A stretch of 64,000 nucleotides of DNA from Chthonobacter rhizosphaerae (GCF_013839525.1 NZ_JACDIS010000002.1:124001-188000); one strand, 5' to 3'; positions 6,837-15,750 are shown, numbered from the stretch's first letter. The notes: generated by a model not told the origin, from the letters alone. Numbers and translations are program-made.

Positions 6837-8978
6837 TCATGTGGCGCCGATCTGGGCGGTCAGGCGAATGCGGTCGAGCGGCTGGATGTTCGCGGCGGGG
6901 CTCAGCTCCTGGTAGGAAAGCACCACGATGTCCGGGAAATCGCGTTCGATGATCTTGCGCATGAAGCGGCGGATATCCATCGGCGCCAGCACCACCGGCA
7001 TCAGGCCGTGGCGGTTGGGCTCGCCGATCGCGGTCTTCATGGCCGCCAGGAGCTGGCGGTGGACGTCCGGCGCGAGGGCCAGATAGGACGCGCCGCTCGT
7101 CTGGCGCACGGCGCCGCGCACGGCGTCCTCGATCTCCTTGGCGAGGAGATAGGCCGGGATCACGTTCTGGCCGCCGGAGAACTTGTGGGTGATGTAGCGG
7201 GAGAGGGCCCCGCGCACGTGCTCGGTGAGGACGATCGGGTCCTTCTCGCGCTGGCCCCACTCGACCAGCGCCTCCAGCACCGTGCGCATGTCGCGGATGG
7301 AGATCTCCTCGGCGACGAGCCGCTGCAGGACGTCCGTGATGGTGATGACCGGCAGGATGCGGGTCGCCTCGCGGACGAGCTCGCTGAAGTTCTTCTGCAT
7401 CTGGTTCATCAGGTACATGGTCTCCTGGATGCCGATGAACTCTGACGCGTGGCTCTTCAGCACATGGGCGAGGTGGTAGGTGAGCATGGTCGAGAGGGTC
7501 ATCACCTGGATGCCCGCCCGCTCCACCAGCGGCAGATGCTTCATCGACACCCAGCAGCTCGGCACGTTGGGAAGGAAGTCGTCGCCGCGCTCGAACGGGA
7601 TGTTGAACATCCTGAGGTTCGCCTCCGTCTCGCGGACGATGAACCAGCCGGGCCGCGCGGCCCCGGTCGCCACCGGGATCTCGTTGACGAGGATGCGGTA
7701 CTCGCCGGGCTTCAGGGTGTCGTTGAGCCGCAGGTGCACGCCCGGAAAGGGGACGCCGAGGTCGAAGTAGAGCGCCCGGCGCACCCGCGCGACCTCCCGG
7801 TCGAGCTTTTCCGGGCGGATCGAATTGCGCACCTCGGAGGCGATGTCCACGATCAGCGGCACGGTCAGCGCGAAGGTGACCGGCTCCACCGGGGCGGCGT
7901 CCACCCCGTCGTCCTCGAAGCTCGGGAAGGAGGGGGCCGCGCTCGGACCGGCGAGGGCGCCGGAGAGAGCCGGCATCTCCTTGGAGCGCTGCGTCGTCGC
8001 GGCGGTGCGCCGGGTCCGGCCGATCATGACCGCGCCACCGATGGTGAGCGCCGCGAGAGCCATGAAGACGACCGCCGGGAATCCGGGCACGACGGCGAAG
8101 ATCAGCATCACGCCGCCGGTGATGTAGAGCGCCTTCGGCTCGGCCACGAGCTGGCTGGCGATATCGGATCCGAGGTCGCCGTTCTCCTCGGAGGCGACGC
8201 GCGTGACGATGAATCCCGCCGTGATGGAGACGAAGAGGGCAGGGATCTGCGACACCAGCCCGTCGCCGATGGTCAGGAGGGCGTAGAGCCCGAGCGCCTC
8301 GCCCGCCGGCAGGCCGCGCTGCAACGTGCCGATGGCGACGCCGCCGATCAGGTTGACCGCCACGATGATGAGGCCCGCGATGGCGTCGCCCTTCACGAAC
8401 TTCATCGCGCCGTCCATGGCGCCATAGAGCTGGCTCTCCTTCTCCAGCTTGTTGCGCCGCCGCTTGGCCTCGTCGAGTTCGATCACGCCGGCGCGCATGT
8501 CGCTATCGATGGACATCTGCTTGCCGGGCATGGCGTCGAGCGAGAAGCGGGCCGATACCTCGGCAACGCGCTCCGAACCCTTCGTGATCACGATGAAGTT
8601 CACGATCGTCAGGATGAGGAAGACCACCATGCCGACGATCAGGTTCCCGCCGACGACGAAGGCGCCGAAGGTGGCGACGATCTCGCCGGCGTCGCCGTTG
8701 AGCAGGATGAGCCGGGTGGTCGTGATCGACAGCGCGAGGCGGAAGAGCGTCGTCAGCAGGAGGATGGACGGGAAGGCCGAGAGCTGGGTGACGTCCTTGA
8801 GGTAGATGGCCGCCATGAGCAGGATGGCGGCAAGCGCCAGATTGACGCCGATCAGCGTGTCCACCAGCGCCGTCGGCAGCGGCAGGATCATCATGAACAC
8901 GATGCAGACGAGGAGAACCGCCAGCAGCAGGTCGTTGCGCTTGGAGACGACGGTGAGGAAGCGGGTCAGAGCTTGCAT
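6837..8978 (-). CDS. sctV: T3SS export gate protein SctV
   Basis: A protein of 713 residues, the expected length for SctV/YscV/HrcV. The N-terminal half has about eight membrane helices and the FHIPEP-type conserved segments (LLLTTLFRLALSITTTRLIL, then the cytoplasmic loop with RFSLDAMPGKQMSIDSDMRA). The C-terminal half, from about residue 370, is the cytoplasmic ring domain with LPVITITDVLQRLVAEEISI. It forms the nonameric export gate that receives substrate-chaperone complexes. It lies 74 nt downstream of a coiled-coil protein gene and probably shares its transcript. Unusually for the island, sctV is separated from sctRSTU by 30 kb. Confidence 0.97.
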   Translation of the reverse strand: MQALTRFLTVVSKRNDLLLAVLLVCIVFMMILPLPTALVDTLIGVNLALAAILLMAAIYLKDVTQLSAFPSILLLTTLFRLALSITTTRLILLNGDAGEIVATFGAFVVGGNLIVGMVVFLILTIVNFIVITKGSERVAEVSARFSLDAMPGKQMSIDSDMRAGVIELDEAKRRRNKLEKESQLYGAMDGAMKFVKGDAIAGLIIVAVNLIGGVAIGTLQRGLPAGEALGLYALLTIGDGLVSQIPALFVSITAGFIVTRVASEENGDLGSDIASQLVAEPKALYITGGVMLIFAVVPGFPAVVFMALAALTIGGAVMIGRTRRTAATTQRSKEMPALSGALAGPSAAPSFPSFEDDGVDAAPVEPVTFALTVPLIVDIASEVRNSIRPEKLDREVARVRRALYFDLGVPFPGVHLRLNDTLKPGEYRILVNEIPVATGAARPGWFIVRETEANLRMFNIPFERGDDFLPNVPSCWVSMKHLPLVERAGIQVMTLSTMLTYHLAHVLKSHASEFIGIQETMYLMNQMQKNFSELVREATRILPVITITDVLQRLVAEEISIRDMRTVLEALVEWGQREKDPIVLTEHVRGALSRYITHKFSGGQNVIPAYLLAKEIEDAVRGAVRQTSGASYLALAPDVHRQLLAAMKTAIGEPNRHGLMPVVLAPMDIRRFMRKIIERDFPDIVVLSYQELSPAANIQPLDRIRLTAQIGAT

Positions 8979-9052
8979 GGCCGGGCCGATCGGTGGGGCG
9001 GACGTCCGGCCAAGCGCCGGAATTTGGAAAGGAGAACGGGCGGCCGGTCTGG

Positions 9053-10144
9053 TCAGACATCCAGTCTCAGGCGCCGGCCACGGTCGTCGTCCACGTCGTC
9101 CTCAAGATCGGCCACCGCCTTCAGGGCGTCGAGGACGACCATGAACCCGGCCGCGAGAGATAGGGCCGGCAGCACGATCCGCCGGGCGTCGGCGACCTCC
9201 CGGTCCTTGTCCAGGCGAATGTCGGCCGCGAGCGCCGCATCTGCCAGAATGCGGTCGATCTCGATCGCGATCTCGCCGTTGATCTCGAATCGGCCATCCG
9301 CCTGCACATCCTGCCGGCCGTTGCGGATGGCAGTTTCGGCTTGCTGCTGGTCGCCGACGGCGAGCACGGACACGAGCGACAGGATGGCGTTCAACAGGCT
9401 GACGACGAGGAAGGATCGGGTGGCTTCGTTCAAAGCGATGCGGGTCGTCAGCGTGTCGATCCGGGCCGAAAGCTCGGCGATCTCCGCCTCGAGCGCGCGT
9501 ATTTCGGTCTGGAGCGCATCGATCCGTGAAACGACGCCCGGACGCGCGCTCTGGAGGGCGGTCCGTTCCGCCGCCAATGACTGCCGCTGCTGCTCCAGGG
9601 CAGATCGCTCGGCGGGCGTCGTGGCCGCGGCGATCTGACGATCGAGGCCGGCGATGCTCTGGTCAAGTATGGCGACGCGCGAGTCGAGGCGCTGAAGCTC
9701 CGCCGTCTGGCTGCCGAGGTCGCCGGCTTTCCCGCTGAGCGTCTGCTGCTTGCTGTCCCGCAGACCAGCGGTTTCGGCCTTCTCGGCCTGATCGGCCCGG
9801 ATCGCCGCCTCCAGGGCGGCCATTCGGGCCGCGTGGTCAGCGATCGTGCCGAAGGCGGCCCGGCGTGCGCCGCCTTGCTGGCCGATGTCGTTGGCGCGAG
9901 CCCGGTCCGACGTCTGTTCCAGGGCGAACAGGGTCTCGGCGATGATGGCGGACGTGTCGCCGGCGTTCGCCGGTCCGGACAGGCCGAGAAGGCGGGTCGT
10001 GAGCGACAGCGGCGCGAAGCCGAGATAGGCGGGATCGGCATCCGGCAGCACAGTCGCCTCGGCGGATCGAGAGGCGGCGATCGGCCCGCCAGGCGGCTGG
10101 ACGGCGCTGGGCGCGGCGGTCGGCGTACCGGAGATGGAGCTCAT
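9053..10144 (-). CDS. Coiled-coil membrane protein, candidate T3SS-secreted protein
   Basis: A protein of 363 residues. A flexible Ser/Pro/Ala-rich N-terminus (MSSISGTPTAAPS) is followed by a long predicted coiled coil at about 100-240 (Leu/Ala heptads, QRLDSRVAILDQSIAGLDRQ), a hydrophobic segment at about 244-264 (FLVVSLLNAILSLVSVLAVG) and a second at about 323-346. This is the general plan of T3SS translocators. Its first five residues, MSSIS, match those of the SctE translocator encoded at 15751-16812. It has no Sec signal. It is divergent from the exoU-like gene and upstream of sctV. It could be a membrane-inserting effector or an accessory translocator; the family is not recognised. Confidence 0.6.
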   Translation of the reverse strand: MSSISGTPTAAPSAVQPPGGPIAASRSAEATVLPDADPAYLGFAPLSLTTRLLGLSGPANAGDTSAIIAETLFALEQTSDRARANDIGQQGGARRAAFGTIADHAARMAALEAAIRADQAEKAETAGLRDSKQQTLSGKAGDLGSQTAELQRLDSRVAILDQSIAGLDRQIAAATTPAERSALEQQRQSLAAERTALQSARPGVVSRIDALQTEIRALEAEIAELSARIDTLTTRIALNEATRSFLVVSLLNAILSLVSVLAVGDQQQAETAIRNGRQDVQADGRFEINGEIAIEIDRILADAALAADIRLDKDREVADARRIVLPALSLAAGFMVVLDALKAVADLEDDVDDDRGRRLRLDV

Positions 10145-10322
10145 GCGGTCCTCCAGTTGAGAACCGCAGTCTAGGCCTCGCCATGGAGCGCGCTGTGCCA
10201 AACGGCACTCCGCGGTTATCTGCGTCCGACTGTCATGAACGGCACAATCCACGCGTCGGGGGCAGGGGAGAGTGCGAGGGACGGCCCGAGCGGCGGGCAG
10301 CCCTTTCCCTTGCGAGGTCGGC
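10145..10322. promoter_or_regulatory. Divergent promoter region with two CRP/FNR-like dyads
   Basis: The 178-nt region between the coiled-coil gene and the exoU-like gene carries a full dyad for the rightward gene (TGTCA-TGAACG-GCACA, 10231-10246, 76 nt before the ATG). It also carries a half-conserved one for the leftward gene (minus strand AGTGC-CGTTTG-GCACA, 10194-10209, 49 nt before the ATG). Confidence 0.6.
10231..10246 (+). promoter_or_regulatory. CRP/FNR-like dyad upstream of the exoU-like gene
   Basis: TGTCA-TGAACG-GCACA, preceded by C, ends 76 nt upstream of the start codon at 10323. It is one of the best matches to the island-wide dyad. Confidence 0.6.
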
Positions 10323-12413
10323 ATGTCGGCGATCGGTTCAAACCCAGTTTCCGTGGGTGTCCTCAAGCCCTTGGCGAATGCCCAGTCGGGAGATGCGGCG
10401 CCTGCACCGTCGCAGACCTGGACGAACGGCCGGACGGCCACGCTGAAGGCCGTCACGGCCGAAGCCATGGGGCAGGGGGTGAAGTCGCTCCCGGCGACGA
10501 CCGCGCCGGTGCGCGCGACCGGGCTGGCGGGGAGCGACGCCGCGTCCAGCGCGGCCGCGGTCCCGCACAAGGCCTGGCAGGCCGCGACGCCGAACGCCCT
10601 GACGTCGCCACCGTCCGCCACGGCCAAGCCCGGCGGCGCCGTGGACCTTCAGATGACGCCGCCGGAGATCCGCGAGCTCAGCTTCGCCGGCGGCGGCGGC
10701 AAGGGCGCCGCGCTCGCCGGCGCCATCAAGGCGCTGGAGGAGGGCAAGGTCCTCAACGAGGTGAAGACGGTCTACGGCACCTCCGTCGGCTCGCTGGCCG
10801 CTGCCTGCGTGGCGGCAGGAATGACCGCCGACCGGTTTCAGAAGCTCCTCGACGAAACCGACATGACGGCCGTGGTCGGGCTCAAGTTCGGGAGTCTGAC
10901 CGGGCACTCGGGCGTTAGACTCGAGGCGCTTGTCGCCCGCGAGGTCAAGCAGAGCGTTGCGGATCGCATTCTGAGCCTGGAGGCGAAGGTGGCGTCGGGC
11001 GGCGCGAGCCTCTCTGCCGAGAATGCCGCCGCCCTCAAGGCAATCAAGGACCGGCTCCTGGGCCCGAGCGAGGGCGTGACGTTCCGCGATCTGTCGACGC
11101 TCTCCAAATTCGTGCCCGGGATCAAGGAGCTTCAGGTGACCGGCACCATGGTCGAAAAGCCGGGCGACCCCAAGATGAAGCCCGAGCTCTTCATGTTCAA
11201 TGCCCAGACCACGCCCGATCTCGACGTCGCGTCGGCCGTTCACGCCTCGGCGGCGCTTCCCCCGGTGTTCAAGCCGGTCACGTTGTCGATCCCCGGCACG
11301 GGGGATGCGGTGTTCAGGGACGGCGGCATCCGCAACAACCTGCCGACCTCCAGTACTGTCGGGACCAAACCAACGGTGGACCCGTTGCCGACGGAGGGGC
11401 GGATCGCGATCGATTTCCAGAACGACGCCATGGAAAAGGTGAAGCAGGGAACGTTCAAGCGCCCGGAGAACGGCATTGCCAACAAGGTGATGAACCTGTT
11501 CGCAGGCGCAAAGGAGAACATCGGGCAATACCTTAAGAACATCAGGATCCAGAAGAGCCCGGACGACCTGTTCGTCGTACAGCTCAAAGTCGAGAAGAAC
11601 GGCAAGAAGAAAGACTTCAGCGGGTTCTACGGGGGGACGGTCAATTTCAACATCAGCGAAAAGTGGAAGGCGACCCTGAACGATACCTCATACAACCAGA
11701 TGAAGGCGTTCATCGAAAACCGGCGCGCACCGTCGACGGTCTCCTTTGCCAGTCGCGACCAGATGTTGAACCGGGTGGATGCCCGGACCCTGGACGCGCT
11801 CGCCATGAAGGGCGAGCCGGGCGCCGCGGACGCGGTCAAGTTCCGCGAGGCGGTGGGCAAGCAGCTTTCGTCGCTGGAAGCCACGCTGCGCGCGGTGACG
11901 GGCACGCCGTCCGGCAAGATCGACTGGGACGCGTCCTCCATCGAGCTCCGACAAGCGCTGAAGCCGGGCGGCGCCCTGGCAAAGGAACTAAAGGCGCTGG
12001 ACGACCTGGCGGGCGGGAGTTCCGAGCGTCTCGCGCTGATCGGCCGCGAGGCCCACCGGGCCGGCGGCCTCCTGGCCGAGTTCTCGGCGCGCCCCGCGCC
12101 TGTCGGAAGTGAGGACACCCGGTCACTCGCCCGGATGGCCGAGACCTCCAGGGACCTGAAGGCGCAATCGCTGGCGCTGCAGATGATCGAGGATCCGATC
12201 GCCCGCAAGCTCTTGAAGCAGGGCAAGGGAACCGGCGGCACCATCCTGGAGATGACGGTGGACCGGCTCCTCAACGCGACGACGTTCACGGAGGTGAAAG
12301 CCGCCCTGACCGACGCGATCAAGCACTTCGACGAGAAGCCGGACCATCGCGGGCGAAACGGCCACAAGCCTTTCGCCATGACGCTGCAGGGCGCTCTCAA
12401 CGCCATCAGTTGA
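10323..12413 (+). CDS. ExoU-like patatin phospholipase effector
   Basis: A protein of 696 residues (ExoU of Pseudomonas aeruginosa has 687). After a disordered N-terminus of about 115 residues typical of a type III secretion signal and chaperone-binding region comes a patatin domain: oxyanion loop GGGGKG (123-128), nucleophile elbow GTSVGS (Ser154) and the dyad Asp in FRDGG (Asp333). ExoU uses Ser142 and Asp344. The C-terminal 300 residues carry no enzymatic motif and correspond in position to the membrane/ubiquitin-binding part of ExoU, but I see no close sequence match by eye. The ATG at 10323 is preceded by GAGGT. A small acidic chaperone gene follows 59 nt downstream, as spcU follows exoU. 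It would be a phospholipase A2 injected into host cells. Confidence 0.88.
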   Translation: MSAIGSNPVSVGVLKPLANAQSGDAAPAPSQTWTNGRTATLKAVTAEAMGQGVKSLPATTAPVRATGLAGSDAASSAAAVPHKAWQAATPNALTSPPSATAKPGGAVDLQMTPPEIRELSFAGGGGKGAALAGAIKALEEGKVLNEVKTVYGTSVGSLAAACVAAGMTADRFQKLLDETDMTAVVGLKFGSLTGHSGVRLEALVAREVKQSVADRILSLEAKVASGGASLSAENAAALKAIKDRLLGPSEGVTFRDLSTLSKFVPGIKELQVTGTMVEKPGDPKMKPELFMFNAQTTPDLDVASAVHASAALPPVFKPVTLSIPGTGDAVFRDGGIRNNLPTSSTVGTKPTVDPLPTEGRIAIDFQNDAMEKVKQGTFKRPENGIANKVMNLFAGAKENIGQYLKNIRIQKSPDDLFVVQLKVEKNGKKKDFSGFYGGTVNFNISEKWKATLNDTSYNQMKAFIENRRAPSTVSFASRDQMLNRVDARTLDALAMKGEPGAADAVKFREAVGKQLSSLEATLRAVTGTPSGKIDWDASSIELRQALKPGGALAKELKALDDLAGGSSERLALIGREAHRAGGLLAEFSARPAPVGSEDTRSLARMAETSRDLKAQSLALQMIEDPIARKLLKQGKGTGGTILEMTVDRLLNATTFTEVKAALTDAIKHFDEKPDHRGRNGHKPFAMTLQGALNAIS

Positions 12414-12472
12414 GCCACGCGCGCGATTGCCCAGCGGTGCGCGCCGGAAGATCAGACCCAAGGATAAGCAAG

Positions 12473-12940
12473 ATGACAACGCGCGTTGAAGCCCTGATGG
12501 CGGATCTCTGGCGACAACTGGGGCTGACCGGCCCGGATCCGGAAGGCGGGGCCTGGCGGCTCACGCTCGGAGAGGACCTGATGGTGCAGTTCATCGACGA
12601 AGGGGATGGCCTCCTCTATTGCGCCGCCGAGATCGGACCGTTGCCGCAGAACCCCAGCTACGCCCTGGCGCTGACGCTCCTGCGGTCCAACAACATCGAT
12701 TCCCCGGACGTGCCCTTCGCGATCGGCGCCGACAAGGACGGCGACCTTTTCCTTTGGGCGCACCTGCCGGTGGAGGCGACGTCCGGCGAAGAGCTCGCCG
12801 ACATGCTCGATCGGATCGGCGACCGGGTGCCTGTCCTGCGCCAGATGCTCACGGGCGAGGAGGAGGAGGTCGACATCGACGACGGCGACGCTCCGGAACC
12901 GCCGGGCGGCGACGAGCGGTTCTCGATGATCCGGATCTGA
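12473..12940 (+). CDS. CesT/SpcU-type class I T3SS chaperone
   Basis: A protein of 155 residues, acidic (the tail contains GEEEEVDIDDGD), with the CesT-family fold pattern: an N-terminal helix (VEALMADLWRQLGL) then beta strands (LMVQFIDEGDGLLYCAAEIG) and a last helix (SGEELADMLDRIGDRVPVLRQ). It is placed directly downstream of the exoU-like gene in the same orientation, with AAGGAT before the ATG at 12473. The role inferred from this is the dedicated cytoplasmic chaperone of that effector, keeping it inactive and targeting it to the ATPase SctN. Confidence 0.82.
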   Translation: MTTRVEALMADLWRQLGLTGPDPEGGAWRLTLGEDLMVQFIDEGDGLLYCAAEIGPLPQNPSYALALTLLRSNNIDSPDVPFAIGADKDGDLFLWAHLPVEATSGEELADMLDRIGDRVPVLRQMLTGEEEEVDIDDGDAPEPPGGDERFSMIRI

Positions 12941-12955
12941 CCGGGTTTCGCCGGC

Positions 12956-12981
12956 CGCCCGGAACCGGTGCGCGCCGGGCG
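12956..12981. terminator. Stem-loop between convergent T3SS genes
   Basis: A 7-bp GC-rich inverted repeat (CGCCCGG at 12956-12962, CCGGGCG at 12975-12981) with a 12-nt loop sits in the 89-nt gap where the effector/chaperone unit meets the leftward chaperone operon. There is no T-run. Terminator function is inferred from position. Confidence 0.35.
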
Positions 12982-13029
12982 ACGACCGGGGAGGCGGCTT
13001 GGGCCCGACGCGCTTACGCCGCGGGCCGG

Positions 13030-13608
13030 TCAGGAGCCGGTGGGGCGTTCGGCAGTGCTCTGGTCGAGGGCCGTCGCGTAGCGGGCCGCCTGCAGGACGA
13101 TCGGCTGCGGGGTCGTGTCGTCCCGCAGCATCCGGAAAGCCTCGAGGGCGCGGGCCGCGTCCGTGCGGCGGCCCTGGCGCATGTAGAGCTCGGCCGCATG
13201 GAACTGCGGGATGGCCCAACCGGGCCGGAGCCGGGCGGCGGCGCTGAAGCTGGTCTCCGCGCCCGCGAGGTCGCCGCGCAGGCGCATGCAGATGCCGAGC
13301 CCCAGCCAATGGTCGGCCTCCCCGACGGCGAGAACGCAAAGCGCCCGGAACAGGGGTTCGGCCCGGTCCGCCCGACCGACGGTGAACCACTGATGGGCGC
13401 GGGCATAGACCACGTCGATGATGCCGGCCGGCAGGCCGAGGGCTTCGCGGGGCGTATGGCCGCGGGCGAGGGCGTCCAGAATGTCGCCGCCGTCGAGGCC
13501 GCTCGGCGCCAGGGTGGCGGTGAAGAGGCGCTCGAAGAGGACGAAGTCCCGGTCCGTCAGGCCGTAGGCCGCGAGCAAGGCGTTCGGGCGCTCGCCGTCA
13601 TCGTCCAC
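13030..13608 (-). CDS. TPR protein, SycD-like T3SS chaperone
   Basis: A protein of 192 residues with about three tetratricopeptide repeats in the C-terminal two thirds (ADHWLGLGICMRLRGDLAGAETSFSAAARLRPG is a clear TPR pair). The N-terminal helical region resembles class II translocator chaperones of the SycD/LcrH family. The start is GTG at 13608, with a strong GGGAGGA site 5 nt upstream. It is the last gene of the leftward operon that runs from the tip gene through the translocators. It may serve one of the hydrophobic secreted proteins, perhaps the coiled-coil protein at 9053-10144. That assignment is a guess. Confidence 0.7.
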   Translation of the reverse strand: MDDDGERPNALLAAYGLTDRDFVLFERLFTATLAPSGLDGGDILDALARGHTPREALGLPAGIIDVVYARAHQWFTVGRADRAEPLFRALCVLAVGEADHWLGLGICMRLRGDLAGAETSFSAAARLRPGWAIPQFHAAELYMRQGRRTDAARALEAFRMLRDDTTPQPIVLQAARYATALDQSTAERPTGS

Positions 13609-13630
13609 GTGATCCTCCCGCCATCTGCCG

Positions 13631-14116
13631 TCAGTCGAAGCGGGCCGAAAGGCGTCTCGCCTCCGCCAGGATGTCGGCGCGTCCGGCGGCAGAGGCGAAG
13701 CGGACGGCGTCGGCCAGATCCTCCCGCGCTTCCTCCAGAGCGTCGAGGCCGAGGCAGGCTCGGCCGGACAAAAGGTAGCCGCGCGGATCCGAGGGCGCGA
13801 CGGCCACCACCACGGACGCGGCCTGAAGGGCGATCTCGTACGCCTCCACCATCAGGGCGCATTCGGCGAGTCCGATCTGAAGCTCGACGTCCGTCGGGGC
13901 CGCGAGAACCAGGGTGGCGTGCATGCGCAGCGCTTCGGCCAGGGCGCCGCGCATGCGAAGGCCGATGGCGATTTCGAGGCCGATCATCAGATGGGCGTGT
14001 TCGAGGCCGAGCATCTTGCCGAAACCGCCATCGACGATCGCGTCCAGGCTCCCCGGTTCGGACGGAGGAGCAGCGGTGTCCGTGGGCGTCGTGGTGGCGT
14101 GCGTGTCTGTCGGCAT
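13631..14116 (-). CDS. TPR protein, SycD-like T3SS chaperone
   Basis: A protein of 161 residues with TPR-type helices (LMIGLEIAIGLRMRGALAEA, ELQIGLAECALMVEAYEIAL, DPRGYLLSGRACLGLDALEE). No signal peptide or membrane segment. The ATG at 14116 is chosen because AGGAA lies 7 nt upstream; an ATG at 14137 in the same frame would add seven residues and overlap the 3' end of the chaperone gene upstream less tightly. It lies between a CesT-type chaperone gene and another TPR gene, 22 nt from the latter. It is probably another class II chaperone or an assembly factor, but the exact partner is unknown. Confidence 0.65.
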   Translation of the reverse strand: MPTDTHATTTPTDTAAPPSEPGSLDAIVDGGFGKMLGLEHAHLMIGLEIAIGLRMRGALAEALRMHATLVLAAPTDVELQIGLAECALMVEAYEIALQAASVVVAVAPSDPRGYLLSGRACLGLDALEEAREDLADAVRFASAAGRADILAEARRLSARFD

Positions 14117-14141
14117 GGGCGGTTCCTGGCGGGTCATGGCC

Positions 14142-14639
14142 TCAGGGCCTGAAAATGACGGGTTCGAGGTCGGACTCGAGGCTGGCGCGGACCGCACGCG
14201 GCACCGGCGGTGCGCTTGATTGTGCAGGCTGGAGATCGCCGGCGAAGGCGCCCGCGCAGGCGACCACGTCCTCGACCAGAGCCACCATCGCCTTCGGCTC
14301 GGCCCTGGCGAGGGGAATGATCGCCTCCACGACCACCTCCGGGCGCGCGTCGTCCCGCCGGGCGAGGCGCAGGCCGCAGCGGGAAAGCGGCAGCAGGCCG
14401 AGCGCGCGGCGGAGCAGACGCCGCACCTCCTCGCCGCGAGCGTGGTCGTCGGCGGTCAGGCGTCCGATGGTGGCCGAGATGACCACCGCTCCACCGTTAG
14501 GGCGTTCGGCAAGCTCCACGCGCTGCCCATCGATCTCCAGGAACGGGACGGTGTCCCGGCCGACCTGGTTCGCGCCCAGGCCGAGCTCGGCCCAGAGCGC
14601 TCCGACGCGGTCCGAGAACGTGGGGGTTGGTCGCGTCAT
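14142..14639 (-). CDS. CesT-type class I T3SS chaperone
   Basis: A protein of 165 residues with the class I chaperone pattern: helix VGALWAELGLG, strands FLEIDGQRVELAERPNGGAVVISATIG, and a later helix AMVALVEDVVACAGAFAGDL. The start at 14639 follows GAGGAG by about 10 nt. It sits 104 nt downstream of the translocator gene sctB and ends just before a TPR gene, so it belongs to the tip/translocator operon. Its cargo could be a secreted protein of that operon, such as the large tip candidate, but nothing in the sequence names it. Confidence 0.75.
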   Translation of the reverse strand: MTRPTPTFSDRVGALWAELGLGANQVGRDTVPFLEIDGQRVELAERPNGGAVVISATIGRLTADDHARGEEVRRLLRRALGLLPLSRCGLRLARRDDARPEVVVEAIIPLARAEPKAMVALVEDVVACAGAFAGDLQPAQSSAPPVPRAVRASLESDLEPVIFRP

Positions 14640-14743
14640 CCTGGCCTGCTCTCCTCGCGCGGGCGGTGGCATGCACTGTCTGAAAGGCCCCGACCAGCCG
14701 GGGCCTTCGGAGGGTGTGCCCCCGGCGTCCGTTCCGGTGCGGA

Positions 14744-15739
14744 TCAGACCCGCGTCATCGCCTGCATGGCGTTGACCTCCGCTTCCTGGAGCTCCTTGAG
14801 GAAGGCGATGATCGCCTTCAGGAGATCCTCCGCCGCCTGCTGGAGTTCCTTGGCGCGGTCGGCGTCCGCCTGCAGGTCCTGGGCCTCAGCCGACAGGCGC
14901 ATGCCCTTGGCTTCCAACTCTTTCCCGCGGGCGTCGGACTCTGCCTTCAAGAAGTTGCCCGCGGCGGAAAACACGCCGCCGGCCGGGTTTGCGATCTTGT
15001 CGGTGACAAAGAGCGCCTTCTCGAGCCCGGAAAGGTTTCTCCAGCCGGACGAAGCCTTCGCGGTCTCCTTGGCGGCATCGCCGACCGCGTCCATCGTTCC
15101 GGCGGCCTTGCTGACGGCCTCCGAACCGGGTTTGCCCAGATCCTTGGCGGCGTCGCCGACCGAATCCGCTGTTCCGGCGGCCTTGCCGGCACCGGCGGCG
15201 CCGTCCGTGTTCATCTTGCCGGCCACGTTCTTGAGCGATCCGCCGATGGAGGCGACCGCTCCGATGATGCTGATCGCCGATGCCGTCACGGCGAGCGCGA
15301 GCGACAGCACCGCGCCGCGCATCATCTCCTTGGCGGCGTTCTCCATCTCCCCCGCCTGGCCCAGGAGCGCGCTCTTGGCCTCCTGCCGGGACAGGGTCCG
15401 CTCGTTCAGCGCCGCCTGGCGCTGGGACGTCGCCTGCTCCACGGCCAGACGCCCGAGGAGCGAGCGAATGACGTCGGAGGAGGTGGACGACGCCCAGAGA
15501 TCCTCCAGCGACCGGCCGGCCATCGCGTCTTCAAGCGCCTTCAGGACCGAATCCACGTCCTTGAGGTCAGATCCGTCGGACTTGGCGAGTGTTTGGGCGC
15601 CGGTGGCCGAGAGTGTTGATTCCGCGGATGGGATATGGGTCTGACCAGGCTGTTCGGACTTCTTCGTCCTGGTCTCCTCGTCCGCCAGGGTCGGGCCGAC
15701 GCCGGTGAGTGGAGTCGGGTTGCTCGATGTGATCTTCAT
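14744..15739 (-). CDS. sctB: T3SS minor translocator (YopD/PopD-like)
   Basis: A protein of 331 residues with one main hydrophobic segment (about 146-170, LSLALAVTASAISIIGAVAS), flanked by amphipathic helices, and a C-terminal coiled coil (AEAQDLQADADRAKELQQ to residue 331). This is the YopD/PopD plan. A short internal repeat (KAAGTADSVGDAAK and KAAGTMDAVGDAAK) lies after the membrane segment. The ATG at 15739 is preceded by TGAGG, and a TTG overlapping the previous stop is an alternative. Its place immediately after the SctE-type translocator gene supports the call. With SctE it would form the translocation pore in the host membrane. Confidence 0.82.
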   Translation of the reverse strand: MKITSSNPTPLTGVGPTLADEETRTKKSEQPGQTHIPSAESTLSATGAQTLAKSDGSDLKDVDSVLKALEDAMAGRSLEDLWASSTSSDVIRSLLGRLAVEQATSQRQAALNERTLSRQEAKSALLGQAGEMENAAKEMMRGAVLSLALAVTASAISIIGAVASIGGSLKNVAGKMNTDGAAGAGKAAGTADSVGDAAKDLGKPGSEAVSKAAGTMDAVGDAAKETAKASSGWRNLSGLEKALFVTDKIANPAGGVFSAAGNFLKAESDARGKELEAKGMRLSAEAQDLQADADRAKELQQAAEDLLKAIIAFLKELQEAEVNAMQAMTRV

Positions 15740-15750
15740 CTGACCGTGCC

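Noticed and set aside
7449-9638. 729-codon frame on the plus strand over sctV
   Set aside because: The product is His/Arg/Asp-rich low-complexity, antisense to sctV, which has clear family motifs. Typical of high-GC antisense frames.
10231-10246. GGCACA in the shared motif as a sigma-54 -24 element
   Set aside because: No TGC element at the -12 spacing in any of the sites, no enhancer-binding protein in the island; the 5-6-5 dyad fits a CRP/FNR box better.
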